From Staphylococcus warneri (GTDB lineage Bacteria; Bacillota; Bacilli; Staphylococcales; Staphylococcaceae), in NCBI RefSeq assembly GCF_900636385.1, contig NZ_LR134269.1, forward strand, positions 1,984,001 to 2,048,000: a stretch of 64,000 nt of DNA. Reading direction: 5' to 3'. A model generated the notes under the pieces. That model worked only from the letters and a program-made list of their open reading frames with translations. It ran no database searches and was not told where the DNA came from. Both the position numbers and the translations under genes were made by a program. Shown here one piece after another: positions 35,910 through 45,395 of this stretch (the stretch's first letter is position 1; every line of letters starts with the position of its first letter).

Positions 35910-36392
35910 TTAGTCATGAATTACCGAAGTCACTTTAGCGTTTGTCATTGCTACCAAATCTTTGACAGCGATAATGATTTGCATACCTCTTTGGCCACCA
36001 CTGATATATATCTGTTCTCTTTGTAGCGCAGACTGGTCAATAACAGTTTGGAATAAATGCTTCATACCGATAGGTGAACATCCACCTCTAATATATCCTG
36101 TCACTTGTTTGAGCTGATCTAAAGGCATTAAATTTAATTTTTTCTCTCCTGCTTCATGTGCAGCTTTTTTCATATCTAACGTTGCATTCACTGGTATAAC
36201 AAACACGAAATGATCATGGTTAGCATTTTCTAATACAAGTGTTTTATAAACATCTTCAACATTGGCATGCACAAGTGCTGCTATTTGTTCACCTGTTTGG
36301 TGTTCTTCGGTTACTTCAAATACGTTAGTTTGATAAGCTACCTTTGCTCTATCTAACATGCGCATTGCATTTGTTTTTTTGGTTTTACCCAT
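35910..36392 (-). CDS. ybaK: Cys-tRNA(Pro)/Cys-tRNA(Cys) deacylase YbaK/EbsC-type
   Basis: 160-aa trans-editing enzyme that clears mischarged Cys-tRNA(Pro). The conserved YbaK features are KTLVLENANHDHFVFVIPVNA, the lysine-rich AHEAGEKKLNLMPLDQL and the active-site GYIRGGCSPIGMKH, followed by YISGGQRGMQI near the C-terminus. Monocistronic, with a terminator between it and fruR. Confidence 0.9.
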   Translation of the reverse strand: MGKTKKTNAMRMLDRAKVAYQTNVFEVTEEHQTGEQIAALVHANVEDVYKTLVLENANHDHFVFVIPVNATLDMKKAAHEAGEKKLNLMPLDQLKQVTGYIRGGCSPIGMKHLFQTVIDQSALQREQIYISGGQRGMQIIIAVKDLVAMTNAKVTSVIHD

Positions 36393-36465
36393 ATTCTCAC
36401 CTCTGGTATTACTTAACTTAATCCTCTATATTTTAACACTAGTTCTTTATATAGTAATCACAAAA

Positions 36466-36499
36466 AAAGCACATGCTCCCATTAGTAAGCATGTGCTAT
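36466..36499 (-). terminator. Terminator overlapping the 3' end of the small anchored-protein gene
   Basis: AGCACATGCT and AGCATGTGCT form a 10-bp stem; seven T follow on the minus strand. The distal arm contains the stop codon of the gene at 36496. Confidence 0.9.
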
Positions 36500-36969
36500 C
36501 TCATATGTGAATGATTTTCCCCAACTTGACCGCTGTCATTCACTACTATATTGGATTGTTGTTGATTTTGTTGATTCACATATTGATAATTTGATGATTG
36601 ATTTTGATAATCAACTTGTTTTAAATCATAATTTTCATTTAAATGATTGTTCGCATAATTTAATGCAATCACTTTACATTCTCTTGGCGTAAAATGATTT
36701 TCTGATGATCTATGATTGTCTTTTTTTAAATATGTAGTCTTTTGTTGCTTGTCATTATTATTGTCTTCATTTTTTTCTGAAGCATTCGCTATTTTAAAAT
36801 CAGTAAAATTAATTGTTTTCTCTAATGCAGATACTTTATTTGCTTTTGAAAATGTACAAATAGTCTGATGTACTTTAGCTAATGCATTTTGATTAGTAGC
36901 TAAAAATATTAGACCTATTAAACATATTGTCAAAATAACTGCAAAGATACTTAATAATAAGTTTTTCAA
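36496..36969 (-). CDS. Small membrane-anchored or secreted protein, unknown function
   Basis: 157-aa protein. The N-terminus MKNLLLSIFAVILTICLIGLIFLA is a signal or anchor segment (residues 1 to about 24), followed by a hydrophilic region rich in Asn, Gln and Lys with a QNQSSNYQYVNQQNQQQSN-like stretch near the end (core). No lipobox or cysteine anchor is seen; a single Cys lies at TICTFSK. The TTG at 36969 is placed 7 nt after AAGGAG; the ATG two codons before overlaps the ribosome binding site. I do not recognise a family. Confidence 0.6.
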   Translation of the reverse strand: MKNLLLSIFAVILTICLIGLIFLATNQNALAKVHQTICTFSKANKVSALEKTINFTDFKIANASEKNEDNNNDKQQKTTYLKKDNHRSSENHFTPRECKVIALNYANNHLNENYDLKQVDYQNQSSNYQYVNQQNQQQSNIVVNDSGQVGENHSHMR

Positions 36970-37285
36970 ATTCATCTCCTTACCCACATTTCTCAATCGA
37001 TTTTTGTCTATCTTAACATAATAATTTTTAATTTTAGATATGTGGGTCACAATTTAAATAGATTGTAATATTTGTAACAGTAATATTACTGAAGTTGTTA
37101 TTTTTGTTACATAAAAGCATTAAAAAACGAAATAATTATCTTCAATTAATACATTAAACTAATTTTTTAAGTGAAAAAGTATCATAATCATTCAAAATCG
37201 TTCGAAAACAATATTAAAAATTTAAAGGGTTTTGTCACGTTATATTAGTACTTTTTCAAAGTATTCATATTTAAAATAAATAAAA

Positions 37286-37314
37286 ACCATTCAACGTTTT
37301 CGCTGAATGGCGTC
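37286..37314 (-). terminator. Terminator after norA
   Basis: CCATTCA and TGAATGG with an inner ACG/CGC-type pairing form a hairpin at 37289-37312, with a T run on the minus strand. Confidence 0.75.
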
Positions 37315-37319
37315 TATTA

Positions 37320-38486
37320 TCATTTTGAATTTCGATTTAATTGCGTTCTTATCATTTTTTCAATAAATATAATGACAATCCCACTTAATGATACCGCTAT
37401 AGCCATATACAATGGGAACTCGATATTCACATCAAAAAGTGTACCAGCAACTAGAGGTCCCATAAAATTACCCATACTTGTGAATGTTGAGTTTAGTCCT
37501 CCTGCAAAGCCTTGTCGATTACCTGCAATATTAGAAAAATAGTTAGTAATCGCCGGTCTAATCATGTCGAAACCAATAAAGACGATAAAGCTAATGAGCA
37601 TTATAGTCCAATAACCTTGTGCGATAATCAACATCACTAAAACAATTGCTGAATATAATAATGACCATGCAATAAAATTCAATTCAGTTGTAAATTTCAT
37701 GAATTTATCGAAGAAAAATACTTGGAATAAGGCACCAAAAATGCCCCCGCCTGTGATAGCAATTGAAATATCTTTAGGCGTATAGCCAGCTTTATCGGAT
37801 GTATATAGTGAAAATAGTGTTTCAAATGCAGACAAACCAAATGCTAACACTAAAGTCAAAATAACCGGTGTTAAGAATACCTTCCAATTAATTTTAGTTA
37901 AGAGCTCTGGGTCGTATTGAGGGAAACCTGCTGTTGTCATTTTCTTAGGATTGTGAATCACAATTAATGACATAATAAAAGCAATAATCCCCAGCCCTCC
38001 TGCAAAATAGAAAGGTAATCTATGGGAAACCTCAGCTAAAAATCCGCCAAAACCAGGTCCTAAAATAAAACCAGAATTAATGATTGCTGACATGTAACCA
38101 AAGTTCTTCGCTTTATCTTGTGACGGAGAGATATCAGCTATTAGTCCTGTTACACCTGGCATAACCATACCAGCACTAAATCCACCTAACACACGCGAAA
38201 TAACCAAAATTGTAAATGAGTGGCCTACTGCAAACATAAACTCAGATATTGAAAATAAAACAAGACCAATACATATTATTAATTTTTTACCTAGTTTATC
38301 AGCTAGCCCACCACCAAATGGTGAAATAATCATTTGCGCTAATGCAAATGAAGCTACTAGTATACCTAAATCACTACCTTTTAAGCCCAAATCTTTAAGA
38401 TAAACCGGTAGCACAGGTATAACCAGTCCAATCCCTAGAAATATCAGGAAAATATTAAAGTAGAGTGTAAATAATTGTTTTCTCAT
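37320..38486 (-). CDS. norA: MFS multidrug efflux pump NorA
   Basis: Proton-driven exporter of fluoroquinolones, dyes and biocides; 388 aa with 12 membrane segments. The signature GGLADKLGKKLIICIG (MFS motif A) and the antiporter motif C, SGFILGPGFGGFLAE, are visible. Long stretches such as LYFNIFLIFLGIGLVIPVLP and FDMIRPAITNYFSNIAG (core) match S. aureus NorA as I recall it. In S. aureus it is repressed by MgrA, whose gene lies 8 kb away here. Basal expression normally gives only low-level tolerance. Confidence 0.95.
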   Translation of the reverse strand: MRKQLFTLYFNIFLIFLGIGLVIPVLPVYLKDLGLKGSDLGILVASFALAQMIISPFGGGLADKLGKKLIICIGLVLFSISEFMFAVGHSFTILVISRVLGGFSAGMVMPGVTGLIADISPSQDKAKNFGYMSAIINSGFILGPGFGGFLAEVSHRLPFYFAGGLGIIAFIMSLIVIHNPKKMTTAGFPQYDPELLTKINWKVFLTPVILTLVLAFGLSAFETLFSLYTSDKAGYTPKDISIAITGGGIFGALFQVFFFDKFMKFTTELNFIAWSLLYSAIVLVMLIIAQGYWTIMLISFIVFIGFDMIRPAITNYFSNIAGNRQGFAGGLNSTFTSMGNFMGPLVAGTLFDVNIEFPLYMAIAVSLSGIVIIFIEKMIRTQLNRNSK

Positions 38487-38794
38487 AACGATGTCCCCCT
38501 CTCTTATATTTTACATATCTTTATTTATCATATATTGGTATCTATATCATCATACCTTTTCACTACATCAATACGTTAAAAGTCAATATATTGTAATATA
38601 TTTAAAAACAAATTAACAGTCGGACGTATTAATATTTCTACTATAAAATATAAAGATGATTTAAAACGATAATTATTACCGCTTTTACTTTTTTGGTTGA
38701 TTACTATTGCTCAGAACGATATTATTAAAACTCAGTTGTCCAATTTTATTTTAACGGATGAAAGTATTAAATCAAATGACAACCAAAGTATGTT
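38487..38794. other. norA upstream region
   Basis: 308 AT-rich bases between the divergent norA and DUF1361 genes. It must hold both promoters. I see ATATATTGTAATATAT-like symmetric sequence near 38588-38604 but no promoter that I can assign with confidence, and no gene. Confidence 0.4.
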
Positions 38795-39430
38795 ATGAAA
38801 GTAGTGTTAATGATGCAACCTCGCTATATAGCTAGAATATATTTTATTATTCTGTTTATTATATCTTTATTTGAAACCACGATTTTCAATTTTATGACGT
38901 TAAATTTATTTTTAGCTTATATACCATTCGAACTATGCTTATTATTAAAATTATTTAAACCTATCAAAAAATTCGAATGGCCTTTATTTATTGTATTTGG
39001 CATGATTTTTTTATTACTTGTACCTAATACCTTCTATATGATTACTGATTTGATTCATTTAAATCAATTTCAATTCAACTTCTTAGTAGGATTGAATATA
39101 AAGGAATGGATATTCTTTACTTATTTAATGTTAGGCGTCTTTTTAGCCATGTATGTCATGATCTTAATTTTTATGGAAATTCTACATTTTACCAAACACA
39201 TCTGGCTTAATCGCCTATTAGTTATTATTCTTATGTTTTTAAACGGTTTAGGTATTTATATGGGCCGCTTCTTACGACTTCATACGGTATATTTAATTAA
39301 TGAACCATTAAAAATATTCCATGAAGTCCTAGGTGTATTTAACCTAAAAACATTTATCTTTGTGTTATTAATGGTATTAATGCAGTCAGCAATCATTTTA
39401 TTTGTAAAAGGAGTTCGATTACAAAAATGA
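38795..39430 (+). CDS. DUF1361-type membrane protein
   Basis: 211-aa protein with six or seven hydrophobic segments, resembling the DUF1361 family (conserved FLLLVPNTFYMITDLIHL segment near residues 70-87 and LNGLGIYMGRFLRLHT near residue 150). Function is unknown. The start could be the ATG at 38795 or either ATG at 38810/38813; no strong ribosome binding site decides. The stop overlaps the next start by 4 nt (ATGA), so the two are translationally coupled. Confidence 0.75.
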   Translation: MKVVLMMQPRYIARIYFIILFIISLFETTIFNFMTLNLFLAYIPFELCLLLKLFKPIKKFEWPLFIVFGMIFLLLVPNTFYMITDLIHLNQFQFNFLVGLNIKEWIFFTYLMLGVFLAMYVMILIFMEILHFTKHIWLNRLLVIILMFLNGLGIYMGRFLRLHTVYLINEPLKIFHEVLGVFNLKTFIFVLLMVLMQSAIILFVKGVRLQK

Positions 39431-39705
39431 TGTTAAATCTGATCATTTTATTAGCAATCATTATTACTCTACAACTCATTGTAGGTCACTTTATGCATGA
39501 TATCGGTTTTAGCTATGCTAAAAGTATCGGTCTTATGTTTTTACCATTAGGTATAGGTTTGTTTATTTTACAAGCTTTTTATTTCGAAAGAAAATATCCA
39601 AATTGGGACGTCCCACTTGGTGTTAAGTTGCGATTAAAATATATGTATATTTTAACCTTTTTTGAATATGTTGCTGTATATGTTTGCATGTTTTGGCTTA
39701 AATAG
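39427..39705 (+). CDS. Small membrane protein coupled to DUF1361 gene
   Basis: 92-aa protein with three hydrophobic segments (about 1-18, 26-48, 70-90). It starts within the stop codon of the DUF1361 gene. AAAAGGAG at its front supports the start. I do not recognise a family; context suggests both proteins form one membrane unit. Confidence 0.65.
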   Translation: MMLNLIILLAIIITLQLIVGHFMHDIGFSYAKSIGLMFLPLGIGLFILQAFYFERKYPNWDVPLGVKLRLKYMYILTFFEYVAVYVCMFWLK

Positions 39706-39768
39706 TAAATATGTCATTCGTTTTGAGACAACTCAATTCAAATAACCTCCATTAGCACTACATATCTA

Positions 39769-41139
39769 TCACAAACTTTTAAATAATGACATCACACGTT
39801 GACGACTGTATTGGTGGTTAACCATTGGTTCAGGATAATCAACACCTAATTGAATACCTTGTTGTTTCAATAATTGCATGTGCTTTTGGGTATCGTGTAA
39901 TAGATGGCTATCTACATGATTGAGTGTGGATAGCCATTGTTTTATATATAGTGCATTGGGATCAAATCGCTCACTTTGTTTAATAGGGTTAAACATTCTA
40001 AAATATGGAACAGCATCTGTCCCAGTCGAAGCAGACCACTGCCACCCATGCACATTTGACGCATTATCATAATCAATCAATTTATCTTTGAAATAAGTTT
40101 CTCCCCATGTCCAGTCTATCAATAAATCTTTCGTTAAAAATTGTGATGTCACCATTCTCATTCGATTATGCATATATCCAGTTTGATTTAGCTCTTGCAT
40201 AGCTGCATCTACAATAGGATATCCAGTTTTACCATTTTTCCATTGATCAAATTGTTGCTTGTCATTGACCCATTCAATGTTTCGATACTTCTCTTTAAAT
40301 GATTGATGGGCTGTTTCTGGATATTGCGTCATCAGTACATAATAGAATTCTCTAAAAATTAATTCTCTGATAAATGCTTCATAATTAGATTCGTTGCTTT
40401 CATAACCATGTAATAAATCATTAAATACTTGCAATATATCAATCAATCCGTAAGCTAGTGCAATACTGAGTTGACTCGTTAATACTTCAGGTAAATACTC
40501 TCTATTTGACTCATAATTTTGAATATCATTATTCAAAAAACTTTGCCATTGTTGTTGTACTTCTTTTTCAGTTAATCCACTATGGCTATCATTAATTTGC
40601 GTTGGGGCGTATGCCAGCTCGACTATTTTCGAAATATCACTTAGTTCATAATGTGCTCTATGTCTTTCTATTACATATGGTCGCCATTTTTTATAAAAAC
40701 TTGTAAACACTTTATATGGTTCCCCTTGATTGTTAAACGTTTTACGTGGACTAAAATAATGTTGTACACGAAGCGCTTCAACTTTGATTCCAGCTTCTTG
40801 AAATCGTTGTTTTTGATGAGGATAGTCATATGATTCATGATGATAACTCATGATGTCACTTGCCATAACAACTTTGTCTAATTGTTGATTTTTACAAAAC
40901 GCTATTAAATGATTATAATCCATTACATTCGTTTGAATTTGATAATGATTTAATGTGTTGATAAAAGCGTTGAGTGTACCATGATAAAATGATGCTTTTA
41001 ATTGTGCCTCATCACCAAACTTTTCTTTAGGTATAATCAATACACATGTATCTGTACTACCTAATTGATTGCAAATATAAGCGAGTAACGGATTATGATG
41101 AATTCTAAATACTCTATTTAATATCACGCCAACTTTCAT
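39769..41139 (-). CDS. phrB: Deoxyribodipyrimidine photolyase
   Basis: Light-driven repair enzyme for cyclobutane pyrimidine dimers, 456 aa. The N-terminal antenna domain (about 1-130) is followed by the FAD domain with LIFREFYYVLM, WKNGKTGYPIVDAAMQEL, GYMHNRMRMVTSQFLTKDL and the WQWSASTGTDAVPYFRMFNP block, all conserved in class I photolyases (given here as cores). Monocistronic. A role as cryptochrome is less likely, because the repair-type motifs are intact. Confidence 0.93.
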   Translation of the reverse strand: MKVGVILNRVFRIHHNPLLAYICNQLGSTDTCVLIIPKEKFGDEAQLKASFYHGTLNAFINTLNHYQIQTNVMDYNHLIAFCKNQQLDKVVMASDIMSYHHESYDYPHQKQRFQEAGIKVEALRVQHYFSPRKTFNNQGEPYKVFTSFYKKWRPYVIERHRAHYELSDISKIVELAYAPTQINDSHSGLTEKEVQQQWQSFLNNDIQNYESNREYLPEVLTSQLSIALAYGLIDILQVFNDLLHGYESNESNYEAFIRELIFREFYYVLMTQYPETAHQSFKEKYRNIEWVNDKQQFDQWKNGKTGYPIVDAAMQELNQTGYMHNRMRMVTSQFLTKDLLIDWTWGETYFKDKLIDYDNASNVHGWQWSASTGTDAVPYFRMFNPIKQSERFDPNALYIKQWLSTLNHVDSHLLHDTQKHMQLLKQQGIQLGVDYPEPMVNHQYSRQRVMSLFKSL

Positions 41140-41256
41140 TGTTTAATCACCTAACATTCATTGTTTTGTTGAATTATACCCTTATCCTAAAAAAATAAAT
41201 ATCTAACCTAAATCGTTCATAATTCTTATTTAAAAACGTCTATTTCATTCATAAAA

Positions 41257-41288
41257 AAAGCTCGACGGTCACCTTGACCGCCAAGCTA
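41257..41288 (-). terminator. Terminator after the dicarboxylate transporter gene
   Basis: AGCTCGACGGTCA and TGACCGCCAAGCT form an imperfect GC-rich stem with a 3-nt loop; T run on the minus strand. Confidence 0.85.
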
Positions 41289-41303
41289 TTTAACTTTCAT
41301 TAT

Positions 41304-42860
41304 TTATACTAAACCTAACCATTTCCAATACGTTAAACTAAATATAATGACTAATATATAGCCAACTATCGTTAATGGTATACCAGATTTCAAGAAATCT
41401 TTAACTGTAAATGTGTCTGTACCATACGCTAACATGTTTTGTGGTGCACTTACTGGTAATAAGAATCCAAAGCTAATTACAAATTGTTGGATTAAAACAA
41501 ATCCGATAGATTGATCGCCAAGATGTAATGTTGATGTTAATGAAATAAAGACAGGAATAAGTGCAGATGATAAGCTTGTAGCACTTGCAAATCCTAGATG
41601 AATTAAAATATTAAATAAAGTAATCAGTGCTATGGTTGCAATAATCGGCAATCCTTTAAGCCCCATTAAACCAAATGTTTGATCACTCAACCATTGTGCT
41701 GCTCCTGTTTTTAATAATACATTTCCTAGTGAAATACCAACACCAAATACAATGATTGTGCCCCAAGGGATTTTATTTTCTACACCTTTCCAGGTAATAA
41801 CGCCAATTTTAGGTAAGAGCATGATACCTAAAGCAATTAATGTAATTGATGCAGAATCAATTGGATGTAACACTTTTTCAGTTGACCAAAATACCAATAA
41901 TAATAGAGAGATAACGATTAAACGCCATTCACTCGGTTTCACTGGTCCTAAATCGTTTAACTCTTTTTTAATTAATGCTTTTCCGCCTTCAATAGATTCA
42001 CGTTCGGGTGGCATCACTTTGATCATAATAAAATAAAGTGCGATAGACATTAAAACTGACCATGGCGCGGCGTACATGAACCATTCACCCCATGATACAT
42101 CATGGCCTAAATTCTGATTGATAAAATTAATCGCAACGATATTTTGTGCTGCCGCTGTTTTAATACCAATATTCCAAATAGAAACTGCTTGTACTGACGT
42201 TATAATTAATAATGATGCTAACTTACTCTCTTTAGAAACTTTGAATGCTGCAATCATACCTAATAATATTGGTACGACTGCACCCGCTCTAGCTGTAGAA
42301 GAAGGTACAAAAAATGCAAGCACAATTGAAACGAGTATTGCACCTATGACAATATTTTTAGTTTTATTTCCCACGACAGATAACACTAATAATGCTAATC
42401 GTTTGTGTAAGTTAGTCTCTTGCATCGCTGCTGCTAAAAATAATGCAGCTGCAACTAAAGCTACCGCTGAAGTAGAAAAACCACTGAACGCAAGTGTTAA
42501 AGCATTGTTTGTTCCTAATATTTCACTGCCTTTAATAATGGCATCCCCATTTTTAGGATTACCAAGTTGCTCAGATAAATTTTGAACTGGACTGAATCCT
42601 AATAATAAAATTATCAGTCCTAAAATCAATGTTGCTGAAACAGGGTATGACACTGCTTCAGTAACCCACATTATGACAGCAAATGCTAGTATCGCTAGAG
42701 TCATTTTAGCCATCACTGGTAAGCCTGCGGGTGTAGGTAAAAGCAATATGGCTATCAATACGATAAAACTAATGATAATCCAAAGTGGTTTATACCCCTT
42801 TTTCTCTTTTTTGGTAGTTTGATTATTGACTACCTGTGAAGTTTGATTCCCTTTAGACAT
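41304..42860 (-). CDS. DASS/SLC13-family anion symporter (dicarboxylate transporter)
   Basis: 518-aa membrane protein of the divalent anion:Na+ symporter family, with about 12 hydrophobic segments. Visible features are the N-terminal WVTEAVSYPVSAT, the SSTARAGAVVPILLG hairpin and the second half SATSLSSALIPVF with LPVSAPQNMLAYGT near the end. It is closer to 2-oxoglutarate/malate translocators than to S. aureus SdcS as I remember it. The start is the ATG at 42860, 9 nt after AAAGGAG; the GTG two codons before is too close. It lies next to malate dehydrogenase, which suggests malate or a related dicarboxylate as substrate. Confidence 0.82.
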   Translation of the reverse strand: MSKGNQTSQVVNNQTTKKEKKGYKPLWIIISFIVLIAILLLPTPAGLPVMAKMTLAILAFAVIMWVTEAVSYPVSATLILGLIILLLGFSPVQNLSEQLGNPKNGDAIIKGSEILGTNNALTLAFSGFSTSAVALVAAALFLAAAMQETNLHKRLALLVLSVVGNKTKNIVIGAILVSIVLAFFVPSSTARAGAVVPILLGMIAAFKVSKESKLASLLIITSVQAVSIWNIGIKTAAAQNIVAINFINQNLGHDVSWGEWFMYAAPWSVLMSIALYFIMIKVMPPERESIEGGKALIKKELNDLGPVKPSEWRLIVISLLLLVFWSTEKVLHPIDSASITLIALGIMLLPKIGVITWKGVENKIPWGTIIVFGVGISLGNVLLKTGAAQWLSDQTFGLMGLKGLPIIATIALITLFNILIHLGFASATSLSSALIPVFISLTSTLHLGDQSIGFVLIQQFVISFGFLLPVSAPQNMLAYGTDTFTVKDFLKSGIPLTIVGYILVIIFSLTYWKWLGLV

Positions 42861-42897
42861 ATTCACCGACTCCTTTTTATCTTGACCTTACACCCTA

Positions 42898-42920
42898 ATT
42901 ATATCAAGAAAGCGCTTTAT
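42898..42920 (-). promoter_or_regulatory. -10 box with cre-like site for the dicarboxylate transporter
   Basis: Minus-strand TATAAT (42903-42898) with AGAAAGCGCTTTAT (42907-42920 as read on plus) just upstream. The centre GAAAGCGCTTT is a perfect cre core; 11 of 14 positions match the full consensus. It would lie in the -35/-10 spacer. The -35 box is poor. Confidence 0.6.
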
Positions 42921-43035
42921 CTATGCGATTTACTTACAAAAGTCATATAATTCTCACTTTTAAATAATAAATCATTTAAAAAAGATATACTCAATTTATT
43001 GCAAACGATAGGTTTTATCTTTTGACTTAAATGCT

Positions 43036-43983
43036 TTATTCAAAACCATAATTAAGTGCTTCTTTAACACTTTTAACTGATAATGCTGAAGTATCTAATT
43101 GCTTTTGCTCTTCTTGGCTTAAATTCAATTCTAATATTTCTTCTACACCATTTTGCCCTAGTTTAATTGGTACCCCTAAGCAGATATCTCGATAGCCATA
43201 CTCGCCTTCAAGATAAGTAATTGCTGCCAATACACGACATTTGTCTTTCAAAATAGCATCAATCATCTCATATATCGCAGCAGCAGGCGCATAATATGCT
43301 GAACCATTTCCTAACAGTTGAACGATTTCAGCTCCACCTTTTCGTGTTCTATCAAGAATTTGATCAATGACTTGCTGATCAAGTAGTTCTTTTAAAGGAA
43401 TTCCATTAATTTGAGTTGAGTTGACTAATGGAACCATTGTATCTCCATGACCACCTAATACTAAACCTTGTACATCTTCAACAGAAATTCCTAGCTCTTG
43501 AGCAATGAATGTTTTATATCTGGCACTATCTAATACACCTGATTGCCCCAAAACTCTATGTTTAGGGAAGCCAGATGCGACTAAGGCTGAATAAGTCATC
43601 GCATCAACGGGATTAGTTAATACAATAATGATGGCATTGGGCGCATATTGGGCGATTTGTTGTGCACTATAATGAACAATTTCTTCGTTTGTTTGTATTA
43701 AATCATCTCTACTCATACCTGGTTTTCTAGCAATTCCTGCTGTTATCACTACAATATCTGAGTCTTTCGTTTCTGAATAATCGGCAGTACCTTTAATTTC
43801 AACATTAAAGTTGAATATAGGCCCGCTTTCTTGAATGTCTAACGCTTTTCCTTTTACTGTACTTTCAGATTGTGGACGATCTACAACAACAATGTCAGCG
43901 CTTTCATTTTTCGCTAAAATAAAAGCTAATGTTGCACCTGTTTGTCCAGCACCGATAATAGAAATCTTTTTACGTTTATTCAT
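43036..43983 (-). CDS. mdh: NAD-dependent malate dehydrogenase (LDH-like type)
   Basis: 315-aa dehydrogenase interconverting malate and oxaloacetate. The Rossmann motif is [11 protein letters not shown]. The active-site loop reads [11 protein letters not shown] with the substrate-binding arginine of malate dehydrogenases, where lactate dehydrogenases have Gln. The catalytic His is in [12 protein letters not shown] and the Asp/Arg pair in [13 protein letters not shown] start at the ATG at 43983, 8 nt after GGGGAG. Lactate dehydrogenase would be the alternative annotation; the loop argues against it. Confidence 0.88.
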   Translation of the reverse strand: MNKRKKISIIGAGQTGATLAFILAKNESADIVVVDRPQSESTVKGKALDIQESGPIFNFNVEIKGTADYSETKDSDIVVITAGIARKPGMSRDDLIQTNEEIVHYSAQQIAQYAPNAIIIVLTNPVDAMTYSALVASGFPKHRVLGQSGVLDSARYKTFIAQELGISVEDVQGLVLGGHGDTMVPLVNSTQINGIPLKELLDQQVIDQILDRTRKGGAEIVQLLGNGSAYYAPAAAIYEMIDAILKDKCRVLAAITYLEGEYGYRDICLGVPIKLGQNGVEEILELNLSQEEQKQLDTSALSVKSVKEALNYGFE

Positions 43984-44017
43984 CAGATACACTCCCCATT
44001 TATAAATTGATAAAAAA

Positions 44018-44068
44018 CAAAAACTCCGCTATTTCAAATTAATTATAACATTGAAATAACAGAGTTTT
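44018..44068. terminator. Terminator between mdh and the upstream small membrane gene
   Basis: AAAACTC...TATTTCA (44020-44035) pairs with TGAAATA...GAGTTTT (44052-44068); T runs on both strands. Confidence 0.7.
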
Positions 44069-44086
44069 TCATTAAATATTGGTATT

Positions 44087-44395
44087 TTACTTTTTAATTT
44101 GTCCAAAAATTTCATGGTTGATTCCAAACACATATAATAGTGTAAAGAAAGCAGCACCACTTAATATTGTTAATACTAAAGTTAAAATAAGCGTACGTTT
44201 AAAATGACGAATGAATGCGATAAATAGTAAGCCTAAATTATAGGCAAAGAGCAATCCAAATAACGTCATTGTTGCTTTTATCTCAGGGTAAAAAATATTA
44301 CATAAGAGTACGATGATCGCAAAGATTAAATAAGGAATCATAATCAAATTGCGTTCAAATTTAAGTTGTTTCTGATGTCTATCTTCATTATTCAT
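44087..44395 (-). CDS. Small four-segment membrane protein, unknown function
   Basis: 102-aa protein with about three to four hydrophobic segments (16-36, 42-62, 68-92) and a charged N-terminus (MNNEDRHQKQLKFER). AAAGGA lies before the start. It is 27 nt downstream of an aldo/keto reductase gene on the same strand, so probably co-transcribed. I do not recognise the family. Confidence 0.65.
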   Translation of the reverse strand: MNNEDRHQKQLKFERNLIMIPYLIFAIIVLLCNIFYPEIKATMTLFGLLFAYNLGLLFIAFIRHFKRTLILTLVLTILSGAAFFTLLYVFGINHEIFGQIKK

Positions 44396-44422
44396 TTAAT
44401 AAAATCCTTTCTAACATTTTAT

Positions 44423-45337
44423 TTATAAAATGTCATGACCCATTGCAGCAGTGTATATGTCAAACCACTCTTGGTCAGTTAAATTAATAGATAATCCTGG
44501 TAAAGCTGCATCAATTCTTTCAATTTTATGCGTACCTAACACCGGCATGATATCATTGGGATGTTTATTCAACCAAGCTATCATAATAGCCGTGTCATCA
44601 ACCTCGTATTTTTGTGCTAAAGGTTCAATAATGGTACGCACACGGCTCGCTTTGTCATCGGATGGATCAAACAATTTACCGCCTGCCAGTGGACTCCAAG
44701 CCATTACTTTTACTTGATTTTCATACATTTTGTCCATCACACCATTGTTTAAAATGTCTGTTTGATATGGGGACACTTCTAGTTGGTTAATGCTAATATG
44801 CAATTTATCATGATTCAAGCTATGTTTTAATAAATCATACTGAGTTTCATTAAAATTGGATACACCAAATGATTTGATTTTACCTTCATCGACAAGTTCT
44901 TTTACAGCATCCGTAATTTCATCAGGATTCATTAATGGTGAAGGTCTATGAATTAATAAGCTATCTAAATAATCCACATTCAAACGTTGTAATGAATGAT
45001 TGACTGATTGAATAATATGTTGACGACTATGGTCATAACGATGACCATCAGTAAACGTTTGAGTTTCAGAAGGTAAGACAATGCCACATTTAGATACCAC
45101 TTGAATTTGATCACGTAAGTTAGGTGATAACTGTAATGCTCTACCAAATCTAGACTCACATTGATAATCTCCATAAATATCGGCATGATCCATCGTTGTG
45201 ATACCACGTTCAACAAGTTGATTTATAAAACGATTTAATTCTTGATCAGAATATTGCCATTCATTTGCTCTCCAAAATCCTTGAATCATTTTTGAAAAAT
45301 CAACGTACTGGTTAATCTTTATTCTATCCATTATCAT
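44423..45337 (-). CDS. Aldo/keto reductase, YdhF-like
   Basis: About 304-aa oxidoreductase of the aldo/keto reductase superfamily. The catalytic Asp and Tyr are in TMDHADIYGDY, the lysine in QVVSKCGI, and the histidine in SLLIHRPSPLM; GVSNFNETQYDLL and VMAWSPLAGGKLF are typical. AAGG precedes the ATG at 45337 by 5 nt; the ATG at 45331 is an equal alternative by homology. The substrate is unknown. A small membrane protein gene follows. Confidence 0.85.
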   Translation of the reverse strand: MIMDRIKINQYVDFSKMIQGFWRANEWQYSDQELNRFINQLVERGITTMDHADIYGDYQCESRFGRALQLSPNLRDQIQVVSKCGIVLPSETQTFTDGHRYDHSRQHIIQSVNHSLQRLNVDYLDSLLIHRPSPLMNPDEITDAVKELVDEGKIKSFGVSNFNETQYDLLKHSLNHDKLHISINQLEVSPYQTDILNNGVMDKMYENQVKVMAWSPLAGGKLFDPSDDKASRVRTIIEPLAQKYEVDDTAIMIAWLNKHPNDIMPVLGTHKIERIDAALPGLSINLTDQEWFDIYTAAMGHDIL

Positions 45338-45395
45338 CACGACCTTATTATTTAGTAATTTCATCCTGTATATTTAGAAGCAGTTGAATTTAAAA

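Noticed and set aside
36379..36499. Possible CRISPR or tandem repeat
   Set aside because: Only one inverted repeat is present, which is a terminator; there are no regularly spaced copies.
38487..38794. Specific norA promoter elements
   Set aside because: Several AT-rich hexamers fit poorly and none has good spacing, so no promoter is claimed.
42118..42585. 155-codon plus-strand frame rich in Ala, Ile and Asn
   Set aside because: Antisense of the membrane part of the dicarboxylate transporter; hydrophobic codons read backwards give this pattern.
43036..43983. Annotation as lactate dehydrogenase
   Set aside because: The substrate loop has the arginine and GMSR pattern of malate dehydrogenase, not the glutamine of lactate dehydrogenase.
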